64,000 bases of DNA from a bacterium (GCA_030430075.1 JAUIGN010000019.1:1-64000), one strand, 5' to 3'; positions 8,380 through 17,781 are shown, numbered from the stretch's first letter. Notes: generated by a model from the letters alone, not told the origin. Translations and numbers: made by a program.

Positions 8380-9162
8380 TTAGCACAGTGTGTATCCTCC
8401 GTCGATGACCAGCGACGCGCCCGTCATGTACCGCGAGGCGTCACTGGCCAGGTAGACGGCCAGCGGGCCCAGATCCTCCGGCTGGCCGTGGTCCCCCAGG
8501 GGCACTTGCGCGCGGAACGCGGAGACCACTTCAGGATGGATCTTGGCCCACCGCTGGTTCGGCTCGGTCATGAACCCGCCTGGACAAATCGCGTTGACCG
8601 TGATGCCGTGGGGCGCCCAATCGACGGCCGTGGCCCGCGTCAGTTGGACCATCGCCGCCTTGGCCGTTTCGTAATGCCGGCCGGCGATCTTCCGCCCGGC
8701 GACCAGGGCATTGATCGAGGCGATGTTGATGATGCGGCCCCCTTGTCCCCGCGCGATCATGGCACCGCCAATGACCTTCGTGCAGACAAAGGCACTGGTC
8801 AGATTCAAATCCATCAATTCGCGCCACTTGGCCAACGGCATCTGTTCGGTCGGGATATTTTCACGCCGGCCGCCGATGTTGTTGATCAGGATATCGATGG
8901 GGCCGTGTTGATCGATGACTTTCTGACAGGTCGCCTCGCATGCCTCGGGAATGCTCATGTCGGCCTGCAACGTAACGGCTTCCCGCTGACGGGCGCGAAT
9001 TTCTTCTGCGACGCGATCGAGACTGGCCGCGTCACGGCCCGCCACAACGACATCGGCTCCGGCTTCCGCGATCGCCAACGCCATTTCTCGACCCAGCCCG
9101 CGACTCCCCCCCGTGATGAATAGCCGTTTGCCGTCCAGGCGGAACCGATCCAAAACCGTCAT
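8380..9162 (-). CDS. Short-chain dehydrogenase/reductase
   Basis: A 260-aa classical SDR. It has the cofactor motif TGGSRGLG near the N-terminus, NNIGG in the middle, a Ser in the IINIASINA strand, and the catalytic Tyr-Lys pair (HYETAKAAM). The ICPGG..TEP segment and C-terminal DASRYMTGASLVIDGGY complete the fold. It probably oxidises or reduces a sugar acid, polyol or ketone with NAD(P). The nearest general resemblance is to gluconate 5-dehydrogenase-like enzymes, which is inference. Start: ATG with GGAGA upstream, 24 codons inside the longest frame. It lies 60 bp from the nitrilase gene on the same strand, so the two may be co-transcribed. Confidence 0.9.
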   Translation of the reverse strand: MTVLDRFRLDGKRLFITGGSRGLGREMALAIAEAGADVVVAGRDAASLDRVAEEIRARQREAVTLQADMSIPEACEATCQKVIDQHGPIDILINNIGGRRENIPTEQMPLAKWRELMDLNLTSAFVCTKVIGGAMIARGQGGRIINIASINALVAGRKIAGRHYETAKAAMVQLTRATAVDWAPHGITVNAICPGGFMTEPNQRWAKIHPEVVSAFRAQVPLGDHGQPEDLGPLAVYLASDASRYMTGASLVIDGGYTLC

Positions 9163-9485
9163 GGGAAGTCTCCTAAAGGTGCGGGGGGGCAGCCTGGCTG
9201 AGTCGCTCGATTGCCGGTCGGATGATGGTGGCACGGCGTCTGCCTCGCCACGCGAATCCGAGGCGCGGATTATAACCGCTGGCGGCGTCCGCAGGTCGCG
9301 GCGAACCGCCTCGGGAACCGGCGCAAATCTCGCCGGCAGGCCTAAACCGGTCGGCTTGCTGCTGGTAGACTGGCGGTCGCGAGCGATTCACGGCAGCTCG
9401 CGATGCGCATTCGCATGGCGCGAAACACGTTGCCAGCGCCCGCGATCAGCGCGGCATACGGTCAGGACAGTGAGAGGCGAAAAGC
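9163..9485. other. Intergenic region between divergent genes
   Basis: About 320 bp separating the SDR and pfkA genes. I see no gene, repeat or clear hairpin. It must contain both promoters. Confidence 0.4.
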
Positions 9486-10475
9486 ATGAGAATCGGCGTT
9501 TTCTGCAGTGGCGGCGATGCACCCGGCATGAATCCCTGTGTCCGTGCGGTGGTTCGCCGAGCGATCTCGGCCGGGCACGAAGTCGTGGGAATCCAGTATG
9601 GATACAAGGGACTCCTGAGCGAGGATTTTTTTCTCAATGCAGCGGGCGAGCCGCGAATGACGTTGCGGTCGGTTTCCGGCTGGTCCAAGGCCGGCGGTGC
9701 CAAGCTGCGGAGCAGCCGGTGTGCCGAGTTTCAAACGGAAGCCGGCCTGGTCAAGGCCGCCGGGATCCTCGACAAGCACGGCATTGACGCCCTGATTCCG
9801 ATTGGCGGTGACGGAACGTTTCGAGGTGCCGTCGACTTGATGAAGCACTGGGGCGGCCGCGTCGTCGGATGTCCGGGGACCATTGACAACGATCTCGTCG
9901 GCACCGACTTCACCATCGGTTTTTCGACCGCCGTGCAGACCGCCGTCGAGGCGGTGGACAAGATTCGCGACACGGCCGAGAGCCATGAACGAATGTTCCT
10001 GGTCGAAGTGATGGGGCGCCACAGCGGCTACATCGCCCTCTACACGGCACTCGCCTGCGGTGCCGAAGGAGTCTGTATCCCTGAGACCGATACCGTCGTC
10101 GCGGAGATCGCGGACCAGCTCCGAGTGCTCGAAGAGCGGGGTAAGACGTCGGTCATGATCATTGTGGCCGAAGGTGACGAGCGGGGTGGCGCCTTCGATC
10201 TGCAGCGGTCTTTGGTCCAATACGGGTACCCGGCCAAGACCCGTGTTGTCATCCTGGGGCACCTGCAACGCGGCGGTTGTCCCTCACCCGAGGATCGCAT
10301 CCTGGCCAGCCGGCTAGGTGACTTTGCTGTCAGCTCGTTGGAGAACGGCGAAACCGCCATGATGGCCGGCGTTCGCGGCGGCAAGAACACGCTCACGCCA
10401 ATGGAAGCGACGTTTGGCAAGCGAAAGCCGCTGCCGGACGACCTGATGGAATTGCTCAAGACGTTGGCGATGTAA
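9486..10475 (+). CDS. pfkA: ATP-dependent 6-phosphofructokinase
   Basis: 329 aa. Phosphorylates fructose 6-phosphate to the 1,6-bisphosphate in glycolysis. It shows the N-terminal nucleotide site (FCSGGDAPGMN), GGDGTFRGA, the catalytic PGTIDNDL segment, the substrate motif MGRHSGYIAL, and ILGHLQRGG near the C-terminus. Gly in GGDG and Gly in PGTIDND are the ATP-type residues; PPi-dependent enzymes carry GGDD and PKTIDND. ATP use is therefore predicted. The gene is monocistronic, between divergent SDR and convergent macro-domain genes. Start is ATG with GAGAGGCG upstream. Confidence 0.94.
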   Translation: MRIGVFCSGGDAPGMNPCVRAVVRRAISAGHEVVGIQYGYKGLLSEDFFLNAAGEPRMTLRSVSGWSKAGGAKLRSSRCAEFQTEAGLVKAAGILDKHGIDALIPIGGDGTFRGAVDLMKHWGGRVVGCPGTIDNDLVGTDFTIGFSTAVQTAVEAVDKIRDTAESHERMFLVEVMGRHSGYIALYTALACGAEGVCIPETDTVVAEIADQLRVLEERGKTSVMIIVAEGDERGGAFDLQRSLVQYGYPAKTRVVILGHLQRGGCPSPEDRILASRLGDFAVSSLENGETAMMAGVRGGKNTLTPMEATFGKRKPLPDDLMELLKTLAM

Positions 10476-10502
10476 GCCCGAAAAAACGGGCCGGCGGTCC
10501 AC

Positions 10503-11099
10503 TCAGGCGGCGACCAGGCCCCGCAGCACCTCGGCGAACACGTCGTAATCGCGCTCGGCAAACAGGACCATCCGGGTCAGACCCAGAGGCTGCTGTACCG
10601 TGGTTGCCGAGCTTGTCACGACGACCGGTTGCGACTCGTCTCCCGGCAACGACAAGAGAAACCGGATGATCTCTGCCAACGACGCCTGGGCGGCCAAAGG
10701 CTGGGGATAGCCGTAGACCCCGGTGCTGATTGCCGGGAACGCGATGCTGCGGCACGCCTGCTCCCGTGCCAATTCCAGGCACCTGCGGTACGCCGTCGTC
10801 AACAACTGTGGTTCGCCCGACTCACCGTCGTGCCAGACTGGACCAACGGCGTGAAAGATGAAACGGGCCGCCAGGTTGCCCGCGCCGCTGAGGACCGCCG
10901 AGCCGGTCGGGCAGCCGTCCGGGTACTTTTCCCTGGTCTCGCGCATGATCGCGGGACCGCCGGCACGGTGAATCGCGCCGTCCACGCCACCTCCTCCAGC
11001 CAGGCGGCGATTCGCCGCGTTGACAATCGCATCGACCTCCTGCCGAGTTATATCACCGGTCACCAGCTCCACGAGGCGTTGATTGACGCTGACTTGCAT
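10503..11099 (-). CDS. Macro-domain protein (ADP-ribose derivative hydrolase)
   Basis: A 198-aa single macro domain. It has ITRQEVDAIVNAANRRLAGG, GGVDGAIHRAGG, FIFHAVGPVW and the phosphate loop AFPAISTGVYGYP. These are the YmdB/MacroD-type signatures for binding ADP-ribose or hydrolysing O-acetyl-ADP-ribose or ADP-ribosylated proteins. An Asn in NAAN and the Gly-rich loop are intact, so activity is plausible. Start: ATG at MQVSVNQ. The longest frame adds 37 residues that do not fit the fold. Confidence 0.9.
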   Translation of the reverse strand: MQVSVNQRLVELVTGDITRQEVDAIVNAANRRLAGGGGVDGAIHRAGGPAIMRETREKYPDGCPTGSAVLSGAGNLAARFIFHAVGPVWHDGESGEPQLLTTAYRRCLELAREQACRSIAFPAISTGVYGYPQPLAAQASLAEIIRFLLSLPGDESQPVVVTSSATTVQQPLGLTRMVLFAERDYDVFAEVLRGLVAA

Positions 11100-11276
11100 G
11101 AGATTGCCGATCGGGCCAAAGTCGTTCGTTGTGAGGCCAGCTTGAGGAACCAGGCGTCCAGAACTACCTGAACCTGGCAACCGTCGCCAGACGGCGGGGA
11201 CGCCCTGCATGATTGTGCCCTAACCGCGCCCGGCATTCCAAGGCCGCGGCAGCGACGATTTTTGAACAAGTTCTCC

Positions 11277-11305
11277 TTGACTCGGATTTGACTCTTAGCC
11301 AAAAT
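11277..11305 (+). promoter_or_regulatory. Candidate sigma70-type promoter
   Basis: TTGACT (11277-11282), a 17-bp spacer and CAAAAT (11300-11305). It lies about 50 bp before the start chosen for the beta-helix protein. This placement argues against the longer start at 11213. Confidence 0.45.
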
Positions 11306-11353
11306 CCCACTTCCTCGGATTCTGTCCTGTGCATTTTACCTGGGCATTCTATT

Positions 11354-12286
11354 TTGACTGGAAAGCGAATCTCCCGCCTGTTGGCGTTGCTGATGGCCGC
11401 GATCAGTATCTGCGGTCTTCGTGTGTCGAGCGCGAGCGACATTTTTGTCAACAATTCGTCCGGTGATGACCGTCGCGACGGAACCTCGGCGATCGTGTTA
11501 GGCGGGGCAGGAGGTCCCATTCGCTCGTTGCGACGTGCCCTCCAATTGGCGAATCGGGGTGACCGGGTGATCTTGGCGAAGACCGATCAGCCGTACCGGG
11601 AGAGCGTCACGCTGCAAGCGGGGCGGCACAGCGGTTCGGCCGACCAGCCATTTGAAATTGTGGGCAACGGGGCGATCCTGGACGGGAGCCACGAAGTGCC
11701 GACCGGCGTCTGGCGTCATGCGGGGGATCGCGTCTACCGATTCCGCCCGTCTCGCATGGCGTACCACAACCTGTTTCTGGAAGGGAAGCCGGTGACCCGC
11801 CAACGTGCAGCGCGCGGCGAACTGCGTCCTCAATTGAATCCGCTCGAGTGGTGTTTGTACGACCGGCACGTCTATTTTCGGCCGGAAGAGGGGCGGACGC
11901 CTCATACGTATGCACTATCGCATACGACGTTGCCGGTCGGAATCACGCTTTACGAAACGCGTCACGTCGTGATCTCGGATCTGACGGTGCAAGGATTTCA
12001 GTTGGACGGCATCCAGGCCCATGACAGCGTTTTTGATGCGACCTTGGTTGGCCTCACCTGCCGGGGCAACGGTCGTAGCGGCGTTGCCATCAACGGCGCG
12101 TCGCGCGTGACGCTGGTGGCGTGCCTGATTGGCGACAACGGAGTTGCCCAGGTACATGCGGACGGGTACTCGCACACCAGGATCATCAACTGTGACTTGC
12201 TTCCCAAGAGTGCGCCGGCGATCGTGCGCCGCGGCGGGGAAGTTCTGGTTCGTCGGGACGACGGTGCGACGCCGACCGATCCCTAG
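11354..12286 (+). CDS. Exported right-handed beta-helix protein
   Basis: 310 aa if translation starts at TTG 11354. This start gives a basic n-region (TGKR), a hydrophobic core (LLALLMAAISICGL) and a signal-peptidase-like site near SSASD. The mature part contains repeated short strands typical of parallel beta-helices: NGAILDGS, VVISDLTVQGFQLDGIQAHDS, GLTCRGNGRSGVAINGASRV. It resembles pectate-lyase-like or periplasmic copper-binding (NosD-like) folds. No catalytic residues can be assigned. Longer in-frame starts exist at 11213, but they would precede the predicted promoter and hide the signal peptide. The start is therefore uncertain. Confidence 0.7.
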   Translation: MTGKRISRLLALLMAAISICGLRVSSASDIFVNNSSGDDRRDGTSAIVLGGAGGPIRSLRRALQLANRGDRVILAKTDQPYRESVTLQAGRHSGSADQPFEIVGNGAILDGSHEVPTGVWRHAGDRVYRFRPSRMAYHNLFLEGKPVTRQRAARGELRPQLNPLEWCLYDRHVYFRPEEGRTPHTYALSHTTLPVGITLYETRHVVISDLTVQGFQLDGIQAHDSVFDATLVGLTCRGNGRSGVAINGASRVTLVACLIGDNGVAQVHADGYSHTRIINCDLLPKSAPAIVRRGGEVLVRRDDGATPTDP

Positions 12287-12423
12287 GCGCGCCGGCTGCG
12301 CGCGTCCGCGCTGCCGGGAAGGTCACCGGAGGTCCACTGGGGGCCCCTTTCGGGGCTCGCGCCGCACGAACGGCAAAGCGAACCGGGAGGCCACCGGAAC
12401 GAGCGCGGGTCGTGGTGGCGTGG

Positions 12424-13608
12424 CTACTGAGCGAGCGACTTGATGGCGGCCGGCAGGTCGGGGTCGACCAGCCCGAGAACACCACGGCCTTCACTCAGGC
12501 GACCATCGATGTCGAACTCGATATCCGGGTGATCGGGATCCCAGTACTTGGCCATAGCCTGCTTGGTGGGAGCATGCAGCGGACGCACCATGCGGAAGCC
12601 GACTCCACGCGCCGGATCGCTGGTGAACCACCAGGGACTGAGGGGCAAGTTTGGATCTTCCAGCTTCCATTCGGTGTCATCCGAACCCATCGCGGCGGTC
12701 GCGACGCAGTCCTCGGGATCGTCTTCCCAGGAGCCACCCCGCACCGTGCGCGGATACGCCTCGGTGGGCCACAGTATCGCCTCGTTGCTCGGCAGCACCT
12801 TGTCTTTGGCCTTTGCCTGCAACTGGCTGAAGCCGTCTTGTTCGTAGCCGTCCAGAACCCATTCCCAGACGCTGCCGTGCATATCATAAAGTCCCCAGGC
12901 ATTCGGCTTCTTGCTACCGACACTCTGCGGCTTGTCAGGCGTATTGCCGGCGTGCCACGCGTAAGCATCGAGTTCTTTGGGATCATCGCCGAAATGGTAT
13001 TTCGTGTCGGCACCGGCGCGGCAAGCGTATTCCCACTCGACGCCGCTCGGCAAACGATACCGGTGTCCGGTCACGCCGCTGACCCATTTCGTGTACTGCT
13101 TGGCCGCGTACTGAGTCATCGTGACGGCCGGCTGTTTCGGATCCTCACCGTATTCGAACGTGAAGCTGGGGTCGTAGAGTTCGGTTGGTGCGGTGATCGC
13201 ATCAACCGGATTCTCCTTGTCTACCGTCCGCAATTTGCGATGTTCGAATTCCTTAAAGTGCTCATACAGGTTCATGAACGGCAGGTATTCTGCCCAGGAG
13301 ACCTCCGTCTTGGCCATCCAGAACGGTTCGATCCGAATCCGCAGCGGTTCCGAAAGGTCCGCGTCCGCATCACCTTTCTCCGCGGGAGGTGCCAGGAGAA
13401 GTTCTCCGCCCGGAATCGGCACCATCGTCAGCTTGGCCTCGGTCCCAGGAATCACCATCGTGTACGGCACCATGTAGCCTTCGTCGACCTTGACGAAGCG
13501 ACCCTCGCTCGGCTTGGTCTTGCTGATTCCCAGCGTTTCCTCGGCCAGCATCGGCGTGGTGGCCAGCAGGACCAGAACAACGGCAAGCGAGATGGGCAGG
13601 CGGCGCAT
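12424..13608 (-). CDS. Exported SUMF1/FGE-fold protein
   Basis: 394 aa with a clear signal peptide (MRRLPISLAVVLVLLATTPMLAEE). The formylglycine-generating-enzyme/SUMF1 fold follows: FWMAKTEVSWAEYLPFM, YRLPSGVEWEYACRAGA, NAWGLYDMHGSVWEWVLDGY, TVRGGSWEDDPE and GVGFRMVRPL. The paired active-site cysteines of true FGE, which follow the GGS motif, are not present: a single Cys occurs in EDCVATAAM. It probably is not a sulfatase activator. Many such exported proteins are of unknown role. ATG has a GAGGAG Shine-Dalgarno sequence. It is convergent with the beta-helix gene. Confidence 0.85.
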   Translation of the reverse strand: MRRLPISLAVVLVLLATTPMLAEETLGISKTKPSEGRFVKVDEGYMVPYTMVIPGTEAKLTMVPIPGGELLLAPPAEKGDADADLSEPLRIRIEPFWMAKTEVSWAEYLPFMNLYEHFKEFEHRKLRTVDKENPVDAITAPTELYDPSFTFEYGEDPKQPAVTMTQYAAKQYTKWVSGVTGHRYRLPSGVEWEYACRAGADTKYHFGDDPKELDAYAWHAGNTPDKPQSVGSKKPNAWGLYDMHGSVWEWVLDGYEQDGFSQLQAKAKDKVLPSNEAILWPTEAYPRTVRGGSWEDDPEDCVATAAMGSDDTEWKLEDPNLPLSPWWFTSDPARGVGFRMVRPLHAPTKQAMAKYWDPDHPDIEFDIDGRLSEGRGVLGLVDPDLPAAIKSLAQ

Positions 13609-13823
13609 AAAAACTCCTCGGAAATCAGTCAGGTCGAACTCAATTCCATTGTAGACGAAACAAGGGCAACTGCCAGGGAGACGGTCGAATCTCTGGCCGC
13701 TTCGGCCTGACGTCGCCCGGTCACTCAGGAGCTTGCCATGCGGGCGGCAGTCGCCGACAATCCGCAGCGGTTGATCATGCCGCAGCGGAGATCATCGTGA
13801 CACGTCGCGCCGAGGAGCATTCG

Positions 13824-14801
13824 ATGGATACGACTTTCCCACGCCGCCGGTTGGGCAAGACCGATTTGTTTGTCTCTCCGGTCGCGTTGGGCTGCTGGCC
13901 GATTGCCGGGATGACCAGCCTGAACGTCAACGACGAAGACAGTCTGGCGACCCTGGCTGCTTGCCCGGAGGCCGGGATCAACTTTCTGGACACGGCCTAT
14001 TGCTACGGGGCCGACGGAGAGAGCGAGCGGTTGATCGGCCGCGCGCTCGGACGCCGTCGCGACGAATTCGTGATCGCGACCAAGGGGGGGATTCACTGGA
14101 ATCCGGACGGGACCCGGGGCGTCGACGGCAGTCCGGCTCGACTGAAACGCGAGTGTGAAGCCAGTCTCCGGCGTCTGGGCACCGACCGCGTTGATCTGCT
14201 CTACTTGCATGCGCCGGATCCACAGGTTCCCGTGGCCGAGTCGGCGGGTGCGCTTCGCGAATTGCTGGAGGAAGGCAAGGCGCGGGCGATTGGCGTTTCC
14301 AATTTTGATGTGGACCAGTTGAACCGTTTTCATGCGGTCTGCCCGATCACCGCGCATCAGCCGCCGTATAACATGCTGCAACGGGGGATCGAGGCGGACG
14401 TCCTGCCGTGGTGCCGGACGCACGACGTGTCGACGGTGATCTACTGGCCGTTGATGAAGGGCCTGTTAGCCGGGAAGTTGGCTCGGGACCATGTCTTCGC
14501 TGAGGGCGATGGGCGAGCCAAGTATCCGATGTTTCAGGGGGCCGAATGGCAGAAGAACCAGGACTTCGTTGACGACTTGCGGCAGATCGCAACCGCCGCA
14601 GGTTGTACGGTCGCTCAACTGGTCGTCCGCTGGACCATTGACCAACCCGGTATTGCGTCCGCCCTGTGCGGCGCCAAGCGGGCGCGGCAAATCGAGGAAA
14701 CGGCCGGAGCGATGCAGGTGGTGTTTTCCGTCGAGACCCGCTCCGCAATCGACGCGGCCTTGCGACGGCGGGGCACCGCAGTCACCAAGGCCGCCGTGTA
14801 A
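13824..14801 (+). CDS. Aldo/keto reductase
   Basis: A 325-aa NADPH-dependent oxidoreductase with a TIM-barrel fold. The signature FLDTAYCYG..GESERLIGRAL carries the catalytic Asp and Tyr; VIATKGG has the Lys; the His of LYLHAPDP completes the tetrad. IGVSNFDVDQL is the usual mid-barrel signature. It probably reduces aldehydes or sugars; the substrate cannot be read. Start: ATG 13824 with GAGGAG 8 nt upstream, preferred over a GTG nine codons earlier. Confidence 0.92.
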   Translation: MDTTFPRRRLGKTDLFVSPVALGCWPIAGMTSLNVNDEDSLATLAACPEAGINFLDTAYCYGADGESERLIGRALGRRRDEFVIATKGGIHWNPDGTRGVDGSPARLKRECEASLRRLGTDRVDLLYLHAPDPQVPVAESAGALRELLEEGKARAIGVSNFDVDQLNRFHAVCPITAHQPPYNMLQRGIEADVLPWCRTHDVSTVIYWPLMKGLLAGKLARDHVFAEGDGRAKYPMFQGAEWQKNQDFVDDLRQIATAAGCTVAQLVVRWTIDQPGIASALCGAKRARQIEETAGAMQVVFSVETRSAIDAALRRRGTAVTKAAV

Positions 14802-14837
14802 CGCGAGACAGCAGGAGTTCTCTCGCCAGCTCCGCAG

Positions 14838-14854
14838 GTCATGCTGTGCATGAC
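14838..14854. repeat. Dispersed palindrome GTCATGC-TGT-GCATGAC
   Basis: Perfect 7-bp arms with a 3-nt loop, preceded by the shared shoulder CTCCGCAG. It sits in the gap between the convergent aldo/keto reductase and leucine-rich-repeat genes. Confidence 0.78.
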
Positions 14855-14916
14855 GTCGTGCTGGTACCACCGGCAGTCAAGGTCACCAAGCATCGACCTC
14901 GCGACGGGCCGCCGAG

Positions 14917-15882
14917 CTACTCGGACTTTTCCTCGGCCTTGTCTGCCTTTGCCTTGTCCTGGTTGGCTTCCGCTTTGTCGTCGGCCTTGTCCTCTGCTTT
15001 CGCCTTGTCGTCTACTTCTGCTTTCGCATCAGCTTCCGGCTTGTCGACGACGACCTGCTTGGCCACCTTCTGCAGTTCGGGCAACTGGGTCTTACGTGCT
15101 TCGTCGCTGAGCGGATTGTCGCTGAGGTAAATGTTCCAGAAGTACGAAAAACGCTGGGAACCTTCGCGGTCCTTTTTGCCCATCTCGATGAGGACGTTCA
15201 GATCCGTCACCTGGTTGCGATCGAGGAACAGGAACTTCCACTCGGTCAGCGCCTTGAGCGGCGCCAGGTCGGCGACCTGATTGCCGCGGAGGTCCAGCGA
15301 GTCGAGCCATTTGAGGCCGGCCAACGGTTTGAGGTCCGCCACCTGATTCTCGGCCAGGTAGAGCGACCAGATCTTTTCCAGCTTGGCGATCGGCGTGAGG
15401 TCCTTGACTTGATTGTTTGAAAGATACAACGACCGCAGGTTCTCCAGCTTGGCCAACGGTGCCAGGTCACTGATGTCGTTGTTCGCCAAGTGCACGTACT
15501 GAAGCTTCGTCAATTCGGCGACCGCCTTGATATCCTTGATCTTGTTCTTCGCCAGATTCAGCGACTGAATGTTCTTCAGGTCCTTGATCGCATCGATGTT
15601 GTCGATCTCATTGTCTTCCAGGTCCAGGAGGGCCAGGCTGCGGCATTTCTCCAGGCCGCTCAGATCCTTGATTCCCTGCCCCTTCCCGACAATCGTCGAG
15701 ATCTTCGTGACATCTTCTTCGACGATCGGTTCTTCGTTGTCGCGTTTTTCGAATACGTATTTCCGAACGACTTTTTCCAGGTTCTTGTCGGGAAAGATAC
15801 TGTCGGCCGCGACCGCCTTGACCGAGTTCGCAAACAGGGCGACACCAAGGGCGATCATCACGGGGAGGGCATATTTGTTCAT
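14917..15882 (-). CDS. Exported leucine-rich-repeat protein (internalin-like repeats)
   Basis: 321 aa. A signal peptide (MNKYALPVMIALGVALFANSVKAVA) is followed by about seven to eight 22-residue leucine-rich repeats of the SDS22/internalin type (LRSLYLSNNQVKDLTPIAKL and similar), residues about 75-245. The C-terminal 60 residues are almost entirely Lys/Asp/Glu/Ala, probably an extended charged tail. LRR proteins bind other proteins; location is periplasm or surface. Start: ATG 15882 with TTGAGGAG upstream. The frame runs a further 155 codons upstream, but those residues show no structure. Confidence 0.88.
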   Translation of the reverse strand: MNKYALPVMIALGVALFANSVKAVAADSIFPDKNLEKVVRKYVFEKRDNEEPIVEEDVTKISTIVGKGQGIKDLSGLEKCRSLALLDLEDNEIDNIDAIKDLKNIQSLNLAKNKIKDIKAVAELTKLQYVHLANNDISDLAPLAKLENLRSLYLSNNQVKDLTPIAKLEKIWSLYLAENQVADLKPLAGLKWLDSLDLRGNQVADLAPLKALTEWKFLFLDRNQVTDLNVLIEMGKKDREGSQRFSYFWNIYLSDNPLSDEARKTQLPELQKVAKQVVVDKPEADAKAEVDDKAKAEDKADDKAEANQDKAKADKAEEKSE

Positions 15883-16231
15883 CGCGAAACTCCTCAATAG
15901 CGTTTCCGAGATTCGGTGTGGGGCAGGACGGTGGGGAGGCTTGTGAAGGTGGAACAGCAAAGTCGACACGGGATCCGACGAAACAGCCGGTAAGCTGGTT
16001 GGGCAGGAGGCTGGTTGGATCGGTCGTTTGGCTGGTGTCGCCGATCGGGTGGCATGACCACCCTCCGTGCAGAGACCTCCCAAGCCGCAAGGTTCATCCC
16101 AGATAGGGTACTTTACCACGCTTGGCCAATCCAGTACCGCGTCCGGTTTCTTGCCAACGGCCGGGGGCGCGGCTATATAAATGGTCGCGAGCGTGTATTT
16201 GGATCCGAGGCGGTTTGGGCCGGACGAGTTG
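15883..16231. other. Intergenic region between divergent genes
   Basis: About 350 bp between the leucine-rich-repeat gene and pcp. It contains pyrimidine/purine-biased GGTTGG-type stretches near 15990-16030. I see no gene, terminator or palindrome of the dispersed families. Confidence 0.4.
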
Positions 16232-16858
16232 ATGGCAAAGATTTTGATCACCGCATTCGAGCCATACGATTCGTGGAATGAGAACTCGGGTTGGCAGGCA
16301 CTGGTCGAATTCACCAAGACGATGAAGGCGGATCGGCCGGTCACCACACGCCTCTATCCGGTGAACTTCGCCGAGGTGCAGCGGCGGCTGACGAAAGATC
16401 TGGCGGCCGACTATCACTATGTCTTGCACCTGGGGCAGGCGCCCGGTTTGACGACCGTCCGTCTGGAAGCGATCGGCGTCAACGTGGGAGGTCACTCGGA
16501 CGACCCGCCCGAGCAGTATCGGCAGTTGGTGGGCGATGGTCCGGTGGCTTACCATAGCGGCCTGCCGCTGGCGGATTGGGTCCGCAAGCTACGCGAAGCC
16601 GGGATTCCCGCTTCCGTTTCGTTTCACGCCGGGACGCAGCTCTGCAACGCGACACTGTATATGACGCATTACCTGGCCGAGAAGATGAACTTGCAGACCA
16701 AGGCGACCTTCGTGCACTTGCCGCTAACGACCGAGCAGGTCACAGCGCAGAACAAGGAGACGGCGTCATTGACGGTTGAATCGGCCGCCGCCGCATTGCA
16801 TCTGTTGGTCGAGGCGATGGCTACGCTGGAACCGCAGCCCGCTCCAAAGCTTGTTTGA
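16232..16858 (+). CDS. pcp: Pyroglutamyl peptidase (peptidase C15)
   Basis: A 208-aa cytosolic cysteine peptidase that removes N-terminal pyroglutamate. It begins KILITAFEPYD, has HLGQAPGLTTVRLEAIGVN with the catalytic Glu79, the nucleophile Cys138 in GTQLCNATLYM, and His162 in ATFVHLPL. All three triad residues are present, and length matches the family. Start ATG 16232; the preceding 17 codons do not fit. The 3' end overlaps the convergent gene by 38 bp. Confidence 0.9.
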   Translation: MAKILITAFEPYDSWNENSGWQALVEFTKTMKADRPVTTRLYPVNFAEVQRRLTKDLAADYHYVLHLGQAPGLTTVRLEAIGVNVGGHSDDPPEQYRQLVGDGPVAYHSGLPLADWVRKLREAGIPASVSFHAGTQLCNATLYMTHYLAEKMNLQTKATFVHLPLTTEQVTAQNKETASLTVESAAAALHLLVEAMATLEPQPAPKLV

Positions 16859-17567
16859 CCCCGACAAACGAGGCGTGCGACTTGAGGCACGTATGCCGGA
16901 ATGACTCGGGCCGCGACACGCCTTCCAGCCGGAAGGTCTCGACGTCCCCTCGCTTGAAAACCAGGTCGCCCGCGTCAAACCATGCCTGGCCCGGCTTGCG
17001 ATCAATCTCAATCGAGTCGAACCGGTCCAGCTCGATTGCTTTCACTTCCCTGTCGAAGTAGAGACAGGGCATCGGAATCGGCTCGCCCAACGCTTCGGCG
17101 GCCAGGGGGACGATTCCGCCCAGTGCCAACAGGCAACCGACGGCCGCAATGGCCCATTGCAGGAGCGACGCGGGAGGGCCCCAACCGGTTAGCAGGACCA
17201 GCAGCACGATGGCGCCGAGCACGATAAACTTGACCGATCCAACGATCCGCATCCAGCGTGGGACTTCCCCGAAGCTAACCTCGTTGCAGAGTTCGACAAT
17301 CCGGCGATTCGTCAGCTTGTAGGAACCGCCGTGCCAGGGGAATCCGAAGAGCGACGGCAGGAGCCGGTAAAAGTACAACGCCAGTGCGTGCGGGATGGAG
17401 GCGAGGGCAATCAGGTTGCCGACGGTGATCACGGAAATGCCCACGTCAATGCTGTAAAGTTGCCCTAACTTCTGAGCGGAGAAGTAACGGGCAATCGACG
17501 GGAAGACATGCATGACCGTGACTTCATCCGCGTTGGGTGGCGAGACCCCAGCGATCGCTTGCTTCAT
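16821..17567 (-). CDS. Membrane protein with a PH-like domain, function unknown
   Basis: 248 aa with two hydrophobic regions. The first is GISVITVGNLIALASIPHALALYF, around residues 45-65. The second is a hairpin, IVLGAIVLLVLLTGWG plus WAIAAVGCLLALGGIVPL, around residues 115-165. The segment after the first helix (YKLTNRRIVEL) resembles the PH-like (bPH/YdbT) fold, as does the later IELDRFDSIEID. I infer a membrane-anchored PH-like protein. Start at ATG 17567 is uncertain because no good ribosome site is visible. Confidence 0.7.
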   Translation of the reverse strand: MKQAIAGVSPPNADEVTVMHVFPSIARYFSAQKLGQLYSIDVGISVITVGNLIALASIPHALALYFYRLLPSLFGFPWHGGSYKLTNRRIVELCNEVSFGEVPRWMRIVGSVKFIVLGAIVLLVLLTGWGPPASLLQWAIAAVGCLLALGGIVPLAAEALGEPIPMPCLYFDREVKAIELDRFDSIEIDRKPGQAWFDAGDLVFKRGDVETFRLEGVSRPESFRHTCLKSHASFVGVKQALERAAVPA

Positions 17568-17781
17568 TGGATTGAATTCCGAGCCCGCAGCTCGGCGTAA
17601 GCCCAATTGTGGTAAGCCCAGACGGTGTACCTGGATCGTTGAATAACGAAGCGAAAGCGTAGCAAATTGTCAACAAACTGCCTAGTACCCCGCCTGCCCG
17701 GCGGCTTCCGGGTCAACCCGTTTTTCCAGGACGGCTGATCGGGCGTGGCCTCCAACTTGGGAATTATGCTATTCTTCAGGC

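Noticed and set aside
10474..10492. Terminator between pfkA and the macro-domain gene
   Set aside because: GCCCG-AAAAAA-CGGGC gives only a 5-bp stem, with the A-run in the loop and no T-run after it on either strand.
11213..11353. Longer N-terminus for the beta-helix protein
   Set aside because: It would start upstream of the best promoter and bury the signal peptide inside the protein.
16181..16231. TATA-like GCTATATAAATGG as a promoter before pcp
   Set aside because: There is no suitable minus-35 partner at 16-18 bp, and the sequence lies close to alternative start codons.
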